A stretch of DNA of 64,000 bases from Sipunculus nudus. Taxonomy: Eukaryota > Annelida > Sipuncula > Golfingiida > Sipunculidae. Each line of letters opens with the position of its first letter. The first letter of the stretch is position 1. Shown piece after piece: positions 1 to 19,550 of this stretch. Below the pieces are notes generated by a model. That model was not told the origin of the DNA. It saw only the letters and a list, made by a program, of their open reading frames with translations, and ran no database searches. The position numbers and the translations under genes were made by a program. The stretch spans positions 62,648,370 through 62,712,369 of the forward strand of contig CM049307.1 in assembly GCA_026874595.1 (NCBI GenBank), in the 5' to 3' direction.

Positions 1-2420
1 CGGCAACACTTTTTGGCTTATTGCCATGAAAGTTCCAAGGAACAATATTTAATTACCATCGGAATAGGCCCCTTCAAGCTAATCGCCCCATTGGTTCAGA
101 GTGCTTCCATTAACTTGATATCGAATTTATATCCCTATATCACGTGAGCATTATGCTGGCTCGACCTTGATGTTCCAATAATGATGAGCTCAAACAGAAC
201 ATTAATTATCCCTACATCCTGTCAAGGAATAAGACCAACCCATAGAAACTGAGCGACTCAAGCCGGTACATGTAAAAAGTTCATGTGTCAAGAGACTGCA
301 TTGATGTCAATAGTAAAACATATTGACATCTTTAATGAGTACTTGTAAGAGTAATATTTTTTTACATTTTATTTATTTTTTTTGTTGCAATAAATATCAA
401 TCAACAAACTGGAACATTAGGAAAAGACCTGGAAATTTAGATTATATAACCAAAGACATCCTTTCCATTAATTTGCTTCATATAATTCCTAATAGTAAAG
501 AACATTTTATTTAATTTTTTCATTATTAAAATTGAAATGAAAAATACCCAAAGGTGACTACATGGTGTCATTTGGAATACATCTAGGGGGCCATCCACAC
601 AACAGCAGTTATTGCAAGGTAATTCCCTGTTACTCATTCACTTTCAAATTCCTTTTTCATTAGTTTTTCTTAAAGTTGTTATAAACCAATAAAAAATTAT
701 TCAATTATTGTTATATTTTTGGCCAAAACAACTACTATAGGAGGGGGTTGGACTGCAGTACACCTTGAGCCAGTTGTAATCAGCCAAGAGCTGGCTGCCT
801 GCCGAGTTTGCCCCGCTTCCAGCGTGCATAATTAGCTTGAGAGGTCAACAGGAGAGACATACACATGACTGAATAGGGGCTTCAGAATAGCCTAAACTTA
901 AATAAAAGCTACAGTTTTTGGTCTATTCCTTTCAGAATTTAGAAGTTGAATTCCTAATGTGTGCATGATATGAAAATTAAATAAACAGTACCTACAGGGA
1001 AAACAACATGCCATGGCCAAAGTTGGGCAAAATGTAAGTTACTGGTTTTATATTTATTCTAATAACTCATTAAATTTGCTAAGTTCAGATCAAATTTTCT
1101 GTATACAATTAAATCTTCATGAATTTAAGTTATATCCCTGAAAAAAATTCTCTAGCTTCAACATTTCTCATGGCAAGTGAGTATAAAGATTTGATTTTTT
1201 TACAAAGCGCATTATGTTGGAGCCCATAACATCTACAAATTACATAATACTGACCTAATTTCAGTTATGTTCGTTGGAAATTCATAGAGAAATATTTTTT
1301 TTTAATAAAATCAAAAACAGATGTGTATTTATATAAAGCAGTCTTCAAGTGTGACAGTGGGTTTTTAATAGAAAGTTGAGGTTTCTCCTTAATATCTCGA
1401 TGGAATGGAGTTGTATTTACTTAATTTTTGGTATGGTAGGATATTTTGGGGACATCTAACTGTATGTCGAATTTTGAATTCGTAGGTCCAACGGTTTTAA
1501 AACGTGCCAGTTTAATGGACGGACAGACAGACAAACTGACGGCACGACGGCTGTTTATGCGGAAGATATCTCAAAACGTTTATTAGAAAATTTCTTGAAT
1601 TCCTTGAGAGAGAAGGCTTCAGGCAAAATATCAAGATTGTTTCTATTATTTCTCCATTCTTTAATATATACAACATATCAAGTGACATACACAATAATTA
1701 AAATATCAGGATTTCTTTCATAGATGATGTAGAAATGGATACCATCAAAAATATCCTAAACTTTTAAAAACAGAAGTATTGTCGAGTCAGGAAAAAGTGT
1801 TTTATATTAATTACTAGCTTAAACGGGCTTCGTAAAAAGACACAAAACTGACCAAGTACAATATATTTATTACTGACAAGAAATAAATCTATAAATATAA
1901 ATGCTTACACTTTGAGACAATCAGTGTCACCAGAAAGCTGTAACAGACTTGGGCCTTAAACTGAATTATATTTTATCCTATTATATATTAACACTGCAGT
2001 CCGAGGAACAGAATCCTACGGGAGGTATAATCACATGGGATTGTCTGGCCAATCAAATGTTTGGTCCTCCTGGTGTTCCTATCCCTCTTCATTCTCACAG
2101 AGAAAATAAATGGACTCTAAAATCCTAAAACAAAATGTCTTACCAGTTGAAAACCTGGACTTTATCACAGTTACTCTGCAGGTCTTACTTCTGTATGTGT
2201 CATGTTTACCTGCAACCCTTGAGAGGAATATATATTAAGAAAATAAAAAAAAAAAGATTTGTCACTACCAAAATATTTGAAATTTTACGACAATGCTAGA
2301 CATAAAATTTTTGTTTACAATGACTCAAAAGTTATGGTCTTTGTTTTAAAGTAACAAAATTCATGATGAGCGAGTTTTGTTACATGTTTCTGAGTGGAAT
2401 GTCCATGTAGGTTAGCTGAT
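1..2420. other. Intergenic/3' flank without recognised genes
   Basis: AT-rich sequence with no ORF that looks coding. At about 1470-1560 there is a stretch with the wording GGTCCAACGG...GGACGGACAGACAGAC. It is similar in style to stretches near 6670, 8520 and 51080, so it is probably a copy of a dispersed repeat. This flank contains the possible 3' UTR of the hydroxylase gene ending at 2421. Confidence 0.5.
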
Positions 2421-10016
<7,596 letters not shown>

Positions 10017-10754
10017 CTTGCCGGCGACCGCAGCTACCTAATGTCAGAAAAACCGCCGAAAGATTCCTTGTCAATAATCAAATATTACACAACTTCACCT
10101 GCCGGGGACAGTCAGTCGCCTGGCAATCCAGGTCAGGTTGGACGAACCCATGTCATCAGGGGGGTGCAGGCGATGCACTGAATTGGCTGGACTTTTGGAC
10201 TGTTTCGTGAGATTAGTTGGGGATGTGAGACTTAACACGATTTTGTAACGGACCCTACACACATTAATTTATAAATCATAAGTGCCTGAACTAGGCGAAA
10301 CGGCCAGGGTTCGGGAAAAGGGGAATCCCCGGCTGGGTACATATGTACCTAGTACAGGTGCAGCTGTGAGTTGCGTGCATATTTGCTTTGCTTTGGCCAG
10401 GCACGGGGAAACCCCACGGTAACCAACAGTACGATATAAAAAACCTCTATGTCCCGGTTACTGGACAGAAATTGTAGAACCGATTGAATCTAAACTGAAG
10501 ACACCTGTGAATGTAAAAACATCATTGAAACAACGGCAGTGCTGCATGATACATGTATGTATCTAAGCATCAGGTAACATGAAAAGACGTGACCCTTTGC
10601 GTGGAGGGATTTAGGGTTTCCCCTTAAGTTGCCTTAACTATGGCACTTTTACTTCATTTACTAATGCAAACGTATTAATTAACGAATCTCTTAAAAATCA
10701 TGGTCTAAGGCCACAGACACACACAAATACATATATATATATACATATATATAT

Positions 10755-10796
<42 letters not shown>

Positions 10797-13469
10797 ATAA
10801 ATAAACAATAATAGTGATAATAATTGTTCAAAGAGATACGAGAAAAAATACGGTGCGAGGGAGCGAATTTAATCTGTATTACATAAAACTAGACCCTAAT
10901 TCTTTGAAATGGTACATATAACATAAATGAGTCAATTGTCATCTAAGAACCCCTTCAAAGAATCGAGACAAGAGCCTAAACGAGAAACATTACCGATGAT
11001 CTGGAGGGGGAAAAATACTAAAAAGAATCCATGGGACCCACTCATCGGTCTCGACGCTTGGCTAAATTTTTCTTCTAGAATATTTTTAGCTTTTTTCAAA
11101 ATGTCTGTCCTGTGACCTTCTTAACTAGGGATATATCTGTGATATAACTGTTTTAGTCTATCATTATGTATTAGAGTACAACAGTTTGGTAATGTTCTTA
11201 TTAGCAGGTGTACCTGGAATGAGCGCAATATCAATAATGAATAATAATAATAATTATTATTATACTTTATCATTATTTTTTTATTTACCTTGATACCGAA
11301 AATCATTTGGGTCCTTCTTCTACTGGTAGATGGGCTTAATGTGAAAGATTGAAGATTTGAGATGAAACGGTCTGCTTCAAATGTATCGAAAAGCTTGATT
11401 AAGAAGAAAGTCCTAATACATTGATCTAATGAACAGTATTCTACCCTTATTAGTAGATGAGCATACGTGACAGATGGAAGGTTTGGGAAGAAAAGTTTAG
11501 TTTTAATTGCTTCAAAAATCCGTAAAAAGAAGTGGAACTCGACAATTTACCTTCTGAACAAAAAATCTACAGGTGTCTTGGCTTATTATCAGGCAAGGGG
11601 TTTTTGACAGATGGAAGATGTTACTTTATATGTGTAGCCAGTACTTCGAAAACATACGGTTAACAAATATCCTAAATTTCAATTGATATTACCTTGAAGT
11701 TCAAAGTCAAGGTCACCAGTTCTTTAACTTCTCTAAGAACTTTCATGAAACAATAGGTGTGGCAAATCTGAGGAAAAATATGCAGTATAGGCCTACTTTA
11801 AAAGTTGTGAGGCTGATAATTATACCTGAGTGCGGCAAATTTTACATGGAAGGTCAACGTCAAGCCTAATTTGAGATCTCTGTCCATTTGTGTGTATTCC
11901 ATATTATTTCAGGGGTGCTCAAACAAGCCCTGTAACTTGGAGGATATATATAGGTCACAATGACCTCATTTCAGGTTTCCAAGGAGATCTTTTTAGAATT
12001 TCAGAAAATGCTAACCCACGACCGGCCGGACGACGGACAAAGCACCATCGCCAGACCTCAGTGGCTTTCAGTCAGCTCAGCTAAATACATGCCAGGAACG
12101 TCAAACTTGACTTGTGAAGTTCAGTTGTTCCGCCAAAAGCTGGCGCGCGCTACGTTTATGTTAGGCGCCACTTGGCGCGGCCCGTTGCTAATTTATTTAC
12201 ACTTTCGGCAGCAGTAAGTTAACAGTTTCAGTACGATATATTGGCAGATACCATCATAATTGAACATGCCATACAAATACATATTTCATGTATATTAAAC
12301 ATACCTGGAATGTTAAAGGGCCATTTAAGACATCTGATAGAATTTAACCAAATATAATTATAAAAATTCATATACTGAAGTATTTTGTGTTTACATGCCA
12401 TCAGAGGTCATATGTTACCACAGCCAACCAGAAAAGCATTGAAAAGGTTATGCTTAGTTTTCCAGAAAGTTTGTTGATAGCATATGGCGCATAATAACCA
12501 TCTGCCAATCACTTATCAGCTTCGACAACAGACCGCCCGCACGGAGCGACATCGTTTGGGCATTAGATGAACCCATGCAGTCCATACCATGTTCATGCCC
12601 ACTAAGAAATACGTTTACGTAAGCATGAGACTTGAACCGTCGACTCATGCTAATGACATGCTACTTTTCCAATTTTGTCCCGCAAAGTAGATCCAAGAAT
12701 TTTTTTAATGTTACAAATAAGAAATTAATCACTTTGAGAGAGAGGGAAAGATCACAGACATTATCCAGATGGCGCCTCTGCAGTCGTCCGAGAGAGCGTT
12801 TGAAATCTATACTCAATCTCCACCAGAGGTCGCAATGCAGAAGGAGTCTGGTGGCTTTTGCTCCCACCCAAATTCTATATCTGACTTTGTGTCAACAGCC
12901 GGGGGGGGGTATGTATATATATATATAGCACGTTTCTGCATTTTATAAAATATAGACATATCGATGCAGGAGTTGGGGACGGGAACTGGGGGACGGGAGC
13001 TGAGGGACGGGAAGCGGAAAGGGGGGGGGGGGGGTGTTAGCTAGACCTATTGCTCTCAGGAGACTGACTTCAGATATGTCAATGCAGCAGGCATGTAATA
13101 TATAATGTGGTTAGGCCCATATCAGATCATGACGTCATTGTTCAATAGATATATAATTTGCACTAACAAGACAACACTTGGACTGTTCTTGGTAAAAGAG
13201 GTGGTCAACGTATAGATTAGATGGCAGCTTATCTGTATCGCAGGTATCTTTAGACAAATGTATTACAATTGACGGTGGTAGCATTCAACTTGTCATGCAA
13301 CTCGGGATTGTTCTTTTTTAGGTATCGGGGGGGGGGGGGGGGGGGGGGGTGTCAGGTGGATGCGATTTCAAGTGTATCCTAACAGGTCAATTTTCAAATA
13401 TTCCTATAAAATCTGAGGAAAAAGTTTCCATCAATAATTGTCTAAACCAGAAAAGACGTTCGTAGGATA
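10017..13469. other. Intergenic region upstream of the hydroxylase gene
   Basis: No gene recognised. It holds an AT/CA microsatellite at about 10730-10798, a short (TAAT/TTA) run near 11240-11260, diverged tandem repeats at 11316-11680, and poly-G tracts at about 13021-13034 and 13327-13350. The promoter of the hydroxylase gene should lie just above 10016, but I cannot identify a specific element. Confidence 0.5.
11316..11680. repeat. Diverged ~134-bp tandem repeat, about three units
   Basis: Related segments start near 11316, 11449 and 11584. Each contains a phrase like GTAGATG(G/A)GC...GAAAGAT/GACAGATGGAAG, then a TTCGAAAA/TTCAAAAAT box and an AAGAAG end. Identity is low, so this is an old duplication. 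Noncoding. Confidence 0.45.
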
Positions 13470-13529
13470 TTGCTGTCTAGTATTATCAGGCCACCTTTTA
13501 GGCACCGAATATTAGACAACTGTCCTGTC

Positions 13530-14030
13530 GTCACTTATGAAAATCAAAGCGGAGAAAGACCGAAAACCAAGAAAGCCTTGCGAGCCTTTCTAGGTCTGAC
13601 CGCTTATTACCGGAAATTCCTGCCGAACTATGCCAAAATAATAGTTCCGTTAACTTACCTTACAAGGATAGGGCAACCTAACAAAATGGATACGAAGGAA
13701 GTCTATGAGAATGCGAACAGCACATTTAAGGCTAAGCTAGCTGATCCCCCCATACTGAAACTGCTCGATTTCAGTAAGCGGTTCTAGGTAAAATGCCACG
13801 GGTCGGATGTCGGAATCGGAAGTATCATTATGCAGGAGCACGCAGGAACTATGTATCCGAAAACTTATGCTAGCAGAAAGTTACTAGTTAGAGAAAGAAA
13901 TTAATGTACCATCGAGAGAGAGAGAGAGAGAGTGTTTGGCAATTATTTTGGCCGTTTAGAAATTTGAGATGTACTTGTCATGTAGACCATTCCCTATATC
14001 CAGACAGACCACAAGACCACAAAAGTGAAT
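13530..14030 (+). pseudogene. Ty3/gypsy pol remnant (end of reverse transcriptase and RNase H)
   Basis: One frame on the plus strand reads KKALRAFLGLTAYYRKFLPNYA, then PLTYLTRIGQPNK, then DPPILKLLDFSKRF, and continues through YASRKLLVRERN and ECLAIILAV. These are the thumb/connection and RNase H segments of Ty3/gypsy polyproteins. The frame is interrupted by stops near 13785, 13903 and 13957. The usual QTDAS-type RNase H motif reads KCHGS, so the catalytic Asp is gone. A (GA)n expansion at about 13913-13932 sits inside the TIEKECLAI region and keeps frame as an ER repeat. Protease, most of the RT and the integrase are not seen. The element is dead and truncated at its 5' side. Confidence 0.85.
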
Positions 14031-14291
14031 TGGCAAAGCCAAGTGCGTAAACAAGAGTGTAATAAGATGAGCTAAATGGAGTTTAGATTTGAGATACAAG
14101 CTGTTTCTGCAAAGCTAAATCATTGGCCTGACTTTAAGTGGGTTACCTAAGTGTTGAACAGAATTCTATATTGTGGATATTTGTTAAGACAGACAATGTA
14201 TATAGATATGAGTTGATATATTTTGTAATATTTTAACGTAACTTGTTATGGATCGATACTGTGTATCGAGAAAATACTATGTATTTTCTTT

Positions 14292-15042
14292 AAAAAAAAA
14301 AGGGTGGGTGGGGTGATGTAACGAGTGAACTGTGACTTAGTTATCGCACATGCAAGTAAGGAGTATAATCAGATAATTTTTTCTATAGTTTATTGAATAT
14401 TAATATGGAGTATCACATGTCGATGTTAGCGTGAGAACTTGGTTTAGAGAACCCAGGAGTCTTGTTTGATGTTAGTTTCAGTACAGTTATAATTCCGCGG
14501 GAATCGGTTCATGCCGGTAGATGTCTATACGGTTCCTTTAATAACATTGTTCACTGTAGACTTCAAAGGCAACGCAACTGCATACTTAATTTGTAAGCCT
14601 ATCTGCCAGTGATTTAAAGATTTTGCCTTGTATGGCGAGCGCGTACTTTAGTGGGAACAGTGTCAACCGAGTATTGTTTAGTGGCGCGAAGCGCTGGTTA
14701 GTGCCTGTGTATACACAGTGACAAGAGGCCTGGACTTGAAGCTTGCATTCCAATGTCACATGTTCGTCGGTCATGTGATCAGCAGCCGTAATACCTAAAG
14801 AAACTTTCATGTGTGGAGTACATTCGGGAGTAAACAGGAACCAGTGATTTTTTTATGTGATTATTTTGATCATCGATACATTTGTGTTGAATGTCTTTTT
14901 AGAGAAATATAAGTTTATATTTTATATACTTTATTGTTTTGTTTACTAAAGGCTTTTTCATTCTTTTGAGTGTAAGTGCGAGTTTCAGTTTAGTTTACCA
15001 TTTTAAAGAACCTGGAGTGTCCATTCCTTCGGGGGTCTGACA
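14292..15042 (+). mobile_element. 3' LTR of the Ty3/gypsy element, with polypurine tract
   Basis: A purine tract at 14292-14316 (A-run, then GGGTGGGTGGGGTGA) immediately precedes TGTAACGAGTGAACTGTGAC. A plausible LTR runs 14317-15042 (726 bp), starting TG and ending ...GGGGGTCTGACA, which is typical for gypsy LTRs. It lies in the right place and orientation relative to the pol remnant upstream. No matching 5' LTR was found in the window, so the right boundary rests on the TG...CA rule and a target duplication cannot be tested. Confidence 0.7.
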
Positions 15043-15536
15043 ATCATCTTGTTTTACATTCAATTAGCTACATATATTGGAACATATAATTTCTGGAGAG
15101 ATCGCATGTAAACAGCATTATCGTAAAGTTGATTACTGTGAAGTCAGCAGCTGGTTACTTTATTGCAAACATGCACAAGAAGGTAAGGCAAAACACATGA
15201 TTGTTGTATTGGAATCTTACTCCGATTATGAAGAACTTTCTTTATCAATAACAATGTGTACATTTGAATCCAGATTAGTATCGAAACTACATCCATACGA
15301 GTTTCTTGAACACTCAAATTTATACAGTATTGCATTTTAGCTAGCGATATACCCATTATTTCGACATGCGACTTGTGACATCAGGTCTGAAGTGTGTGCG
15401 CAAAATGGCAGCCCCATATGTAGTTTCAAGATATTGGGAGATATAAAAATGTCCGGGTTCGATAAGGTCGCGGGGTTGTGATACGAAATTGTTTTGAGAA
15501 AGAGCACAGACAAGTACATTTCTGCGGGGAGCGTTT

Positions 15537-15568
15537 TTTTTTTTTTTTTTGGGGGGGGGGGGGGGGGG
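15537..15568. repeat. T-run joined to G-run homopolymer
   Basis: About 15 T residues pass directly into about 18 G residues. Pro/Lys-rich frames across this stretch on the minus strand are artefacts. This is one of several long G/C homopolymers in the window. Confidence 0.9.
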
Positions 15569-15713
15569 CAAAGGCGCATGAATCGGTATGAGCAGGAGAT
15601 AATTTTTTGGGGACCACGCCTAAATCCTAAATTTATAATAGCATAACAAGGATTTATGAATTTACATCTGTTACAGAGTGTCAGAGTGTCTAGTACGTAA
15701 CGTATCCAATATT

Positions 15714-16763
15714 TCACATTATGTTCTCTGTGTTTGCTATAACAGTTTGCTTTTTCCTGGGGTTTCCGATTTGAATTCTGAACCAGTCGTTGTAGAAGCC
15801 ATCCAGAGGTGTATTCATTGGACCACGGATACGTGAAGATATAATGATTCCTCCTGGCAGTATGGACTTATTCACAGGGCGAGAGGACAGCGCGGGTAGT
15901 AGCCCGGTAATAAACACATCCTCAACGATAAAAACCTTGTATTTTAAGGATTGTTGGTACAAATACGCCGCGTATGCTGGTGTCATTACGTAGCCATTGA
16001 CTCCCTTACAAAATTTTGGAAAACATTTATCAGGAAACTCATCCTGGATTACGAGGTTTTCATCAATTGGGGTATGGTAAGTAATGTTTAATTTGACCGG
16101 GGTCAAACTGACTGCGTTCGACATGATTTGGTCACACAATATGTCGCCATCTTTGATAGAAGTATATTTAATCATGTCAGTCAGTTGAAATGGGTTAACC
16201 ATGTGGTTATCATCGAGTTTGAGCACGGCTCTGGCATGTCTACAATGGTCACCCACCCATTTTAATCCCAGAAGTGATTTACATGTAGACGTGACCCTGC
16301 TTTCTGAGAAGTTTCCCTGGATAATATCATTGTATCTTTCAATTTCTTCATTCATATGTTTTGTTGTATTCTCGTTATTATTATAGCCGAGTATAAAAAC
16401 GGTAACAATATTAAAACCTATATAGGCTTTAACAGATCCAAATGTCTTCCTGACCATATGACGACGATCCAAATGGATAATTCTTGTATCCACTAGGAAC
16501 ACGATATAATCACCCACTGTTCCGCACACGCCTTTCGGAGCTTGAAGAATGTTCACGTCACACCTGCCGACAGCTTTCCAGAATGTTCTGTTCAATTGAG
16601 GTTTGTCTTCACTTTTACAGATTCCTGTTTGAAGCGTCTTTTGGTTATAGTATTCTTTGACGACTGTATGTAGGAAATACAAGGCAGAGCAAAATATGAC
16701 AAACAGCAAGCGGTGTTGGTTTATTAGTCGGAAGATCCGTCTTGGTCGTCCAAAGAAACCCAT
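15714..16763 (-). CDS. GT31-like (beta-1,3-galactosyltransferase family) type II membrane protein, DxD degenerate
   Basis: Uninterrupted 349-residue frame. The ATG is in good context (AAG ATG G). An in-frame TAA lies upstream, after a good acceptor (CATTTCAG, 16816), suggesting a 5' UTR intron. A short cytosolic tail is followed by a transmembrane anchor (about 17-36) and a short stem. GT31 landmarks in order: VRKTFG (104-109, usual IRxTWG), FILG (123-126), a DIIQGNF segment (146-152), LDDN (183-186), DEFPDKCFPKFCKG (241-254) and EDVFITG (281-287). The third Asp of the metal-binding DDD is Asn, and the Trp of the first motif is Phe, so transferase activity is doubtful; a pseudoenzyme is possible. 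Five N-glycosylation sequons (58, 132, 151, 226, 298). The family transfers Gal or GlcNAc to glycans in the Golgi. No canonical AATAAA close to the stop. Confidence 0.85.
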   Translation of the reverse strand: MGFFGRPRRIFRLINQHRLLFVIFCSALYFLHTVVKEYYNQKTLQTGICKSEDKPQLNRTFWKAVGRCDVNILQAPKGVCGTVGDYIVFLVDTRIIHLDRRHMVRKTFGSVKAYIGFNIVTVFILGYNNNENTTKHMNEEIERYNDIIQGNFSESRVTSTCKSLLGLKWVGDHCRHARAVLKLDDNHMVNPFQLTDMIKYTSIKDGDILCDQIMSNAVSLTPVKLNITYHTPIDENLVIQDEFPDKCFPKFCKGVNGYVMTPAYAAYLYQQSLKYKVFIVEDVFITGLLPALSSRPVNKSILPGGIIISSRIRGPMNTPLDGFYNDWFRIQIGNPRKKQTVIANTENIM

Positions 16764-18444
16764 CTTGTCACCATAAAAGAAAATACACGACGTTGTCTGT
16801 TACCGGCACACATTCCTGAAATGGAAGATGTCATATTTTGATAAAACAGATTGTCTCGTTAACATGATATTCATTATGTTTGGAAATTTTTGAATGGTTG
16901 TATTTGATGCAAAGAACATATACTTTATTTCTGATCTAGACGCCAACTTGTTGCATGACTATAGACATTGATTATTTATCATGAGCTCTAGTAGGAGGGA
17001 TTTAATGAAGTAACTTTTGAATACTTGATGAATACTTTGCTGTTATTGGAACATCCAGCAGTATAAAGCTTTGGGTTTAACAATAACATTATATATTACA
17101 TGATTACATTTAATCTTTATATTAACATTATGATATATGTTATGCCATTTCCTCTTCAGGTTTAATTGGTACATGTAGTTAAAATCATAGACATTTTAGT
17201 AGGACGTTGTTCCAATCCCGCTTTCTTCACTTTATAAAACATGTCTTTTTGTTAGTTGGGTCGAGCTTTCCTCATAAAATACGCTGGTGTATAATAATCA
17301 TCTTTATTAATCGCCTTAGAGGCTTGAGCTGTAACGTACGGCTAATATACCGCGGCTCTAGCTTCCTGTCCATGCCATGCCTGTCCATGCCAATCGTGAT
17401 GGTCATCTAATAAATTGACCTTCGACCCATTTCGTCATACTTACAGCCTATGTTCCTTGCCCATGGATGAGAGTTGCCATGAGACATGCTGTTTTCTGTA
17501 CCGGCAAAGTTTACTGTGCAGCGGTATAATACAACACAACTATGAAGCTAATTTGAAATCAACAGACTAAAGCTAGGCCTGAACAAGAGTTATAAAACTT
17601 TATGTGGAAAGTGGAAAGGTTGATTTGTACCAGTTCCGTTCTGGCCCAAATCGGACATTTGATAACGATTTACTTGTCTCTATCAGAGCAGCTGCAAGCA
17701 ATTCAGAGTATAAGTTATAATAGACCAGAATGTAGTTATTATGATTTATTATTGAAGGATGCCTGTTTATCAACGAGCTGTGACTTACCACATAACACTA
17801 GCCCATGCTTACAAACAGAAAAACATGACCCGAGTCGGTTGATTGCGCTCTAACTGAGTTGGTGAAAGCATGTGAAGCAAAACCATCTGGTTCTCCTGAT
17901 CTGCCGCCAGATGTCCTTGTTTTACTTGTATGGATTACAATCGGCGTTCATCTTGGCGGTCCTCTATGATATAAACACCTTGATATGATTAAAAATGGAC
18001 AGCTTTTGCGTTCTTGGGTCGTTGCGTTTTGGTTTATCTTCATAAAATGTATAAACATTGTCTTTATTGAATACGCGTCAGGTCTCGGAAAAGGTCCCTT
18101 TGAGAAATGTTTCTCTTGGGTTAGAGCGTCCTAGTCTATTATGTTCCCCTTGATCACGTCCACTTGTCATCCAACCACTCATGTAGGAAATATGGGGACC
18201 CTACCTCTGAAGGTCGCTTTTGCAGTCAGACAATATACATACGTGTGCCAGACCAAAATCAGACCAATAATAATTTTTTTTGCCATGAAACCAAAAATCT
18301 TAAATATTTCTTTTTAAGAAGTATAAGAAGGCATTTTGACAAATAATATGTGAAATAAATGTGTGCCAGATGTCGTGGATATGAAGCCAGTTCTCCTTGT
18401 AAGATAAAGGATGTTTGTAGGAATACTAAAGAACGTAAACCAAA
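16764..18444. other. Intergenic, 5' flank of the 349-aa GT31-like gene
   Basis: No gene recognised. A good splice acceptor on the minus strand at 16816/16815 suggests that a 5' noncoding exon of the 349-residue gene lies somewhere above it. The rest is unique-looking AT-rich sequence with no supported ORF. Confidence 0.5.
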
Positions 18445-18990
18445 TGTAAAGAACGGCTTCAGATGGTCCAGAATAATGCTGCGCGTCTCTTTCTTAAATA
18501 GCGTAAGACCGACCACGTCACCCCGCTGCTCAAACAGCTCCATTGGCTTCCCGTCAAGTACCGCATACAATACAAAATTGCTGTTTTTGTTTACCGCCGT
18601 TTTGATGTTTCACTTCCATCATATTTGACTGAAAAAATAATAACCTATCGGCCTTTGCGTACGCTGCGCTCGTCTGGCGGAAATCTTCTTAAAGCACCAA
18701 AGTGTAATATGAAAATCGGTGAACATTCCTTCCGTTTTGTAGCCCCAAAAGTTTGGAATTTACATCCCATTGCACTTAGAAAATCTCAAACTCTTGTATC
18801 ATTTAAAACTAATTTTAAAATATCTTTTTTTCGGCAAGATTAATATGCATTATTTTTTTGTGGGTCAGGCACAGGGAGTAGATTTCCAAATAATTGTGTG
18901 TGTGTGTGTGAATTGCGCTGTGAGTCCGACCATCGGAGAATTAGCGCTATATAAATACTATATATTATTATTATTATTATTATTATATGT
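18445..18990 (+). pseudogene. 3' end of a CR1/L2-like non-LTR retrotransposon
   Basis: From 18451 one frame reads RLQMVQNNAARL, a TAG stop, then DHVTPLLKQLHWLPVKYRI, YRPLRTLRSSGG and FRFVAPKVWNLHPIALRKS, ending at 18843. This is the conserved C-terminal part of ORF2 in CR1/L2-type LINEs. The 3' UTR reads TGTGAGTCCGACC...GCGCTATATAAAT and ends in an (ATT)n tail at about 18960-18987, as in that group. The copy is 5'-truncated with one in-frame stop and otherwise no frameshift, so it is fairly recent. Confidence 0.85.
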
Positions 18991-19365
18991 AATGTAAAGA
19001 ACGTATATCTTATACTCTAATATAAAGAACGTATAACTGATGTAAAAACGTATATCTTATAAAAGAACGTATATCTAATGTAAAAAAGATATAGGTGACG
19101 CCACGTATAAAGGAGGGCCATGGACATTGACAAAGTTTCACAGGTGCGTCTGATCATCCAGCCAACCACTTCTGACAGCAGGTGTTGTGAGCCAGGAATA
19201 CACAGAAAATGATTAAAATATACATTATACATACAGATATGGAAGTACAGATGACGCCTAATATGAACACATGAGTATATGTGACAATCATCCACCAAGT
19301 TGCATTCGTCAGTCATAATTGGTTAAATAGTTCGTCATTGAGAAATGCTGGAATAACGGAAACTA

Positions 19366-19550
19366 TAGTAAAACCCGGCCTAACGCCCCCCCCCCCCCCC
19401 GGTGTAGCAGCCAGCTCAAAATAACGACCACTTGTCCACGGTCCCCTTTCTTATTTACTCTTTATACAAAACCTCACTTAGACGACAACTCGAAAATGTG
19501 ACCACTGTATCGAGGTCCCGCTTGTGGTCATTATTTCGAGAATTTACTGT
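19366..19550. mobile_element. Possible MITE with CAGTAAA-type ends
   Basis: The left end (T)AGTAAAACCCGGCC and the right end, reverse complement CAGTAAATTCTCGAAATAATGACC, bound 185 bp. The interior has a C-run and ACGACC/GAGGTC wording like the elements at 4756 and 5281. The inverted repeats are weak, so this is a tentative relative. Confidence 0.35.

Noticed and set aside
11890..12217. Overlapping plus-strand frames of 64-85 residues
   Set aside because: Repeat-like wording (GGACGACGGACAAAGC) also seen near 6700; composition not convincingly coding.
12632..12928. 98-residue frame with RERERS stretch
   Set aside because: Driven by a short GA-rich stretch; no homology recognised and no splice context.
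15337..15717. Pro/Lys-rich frames on the minus strand
   Set aside because: Produced by the adjoining T-run and G-run homopolymers.
18259..18628. Frames of 89-103 residues on both strands
   Set aside because: Shadows of the LINE fragment read in the wrong frame or strand.
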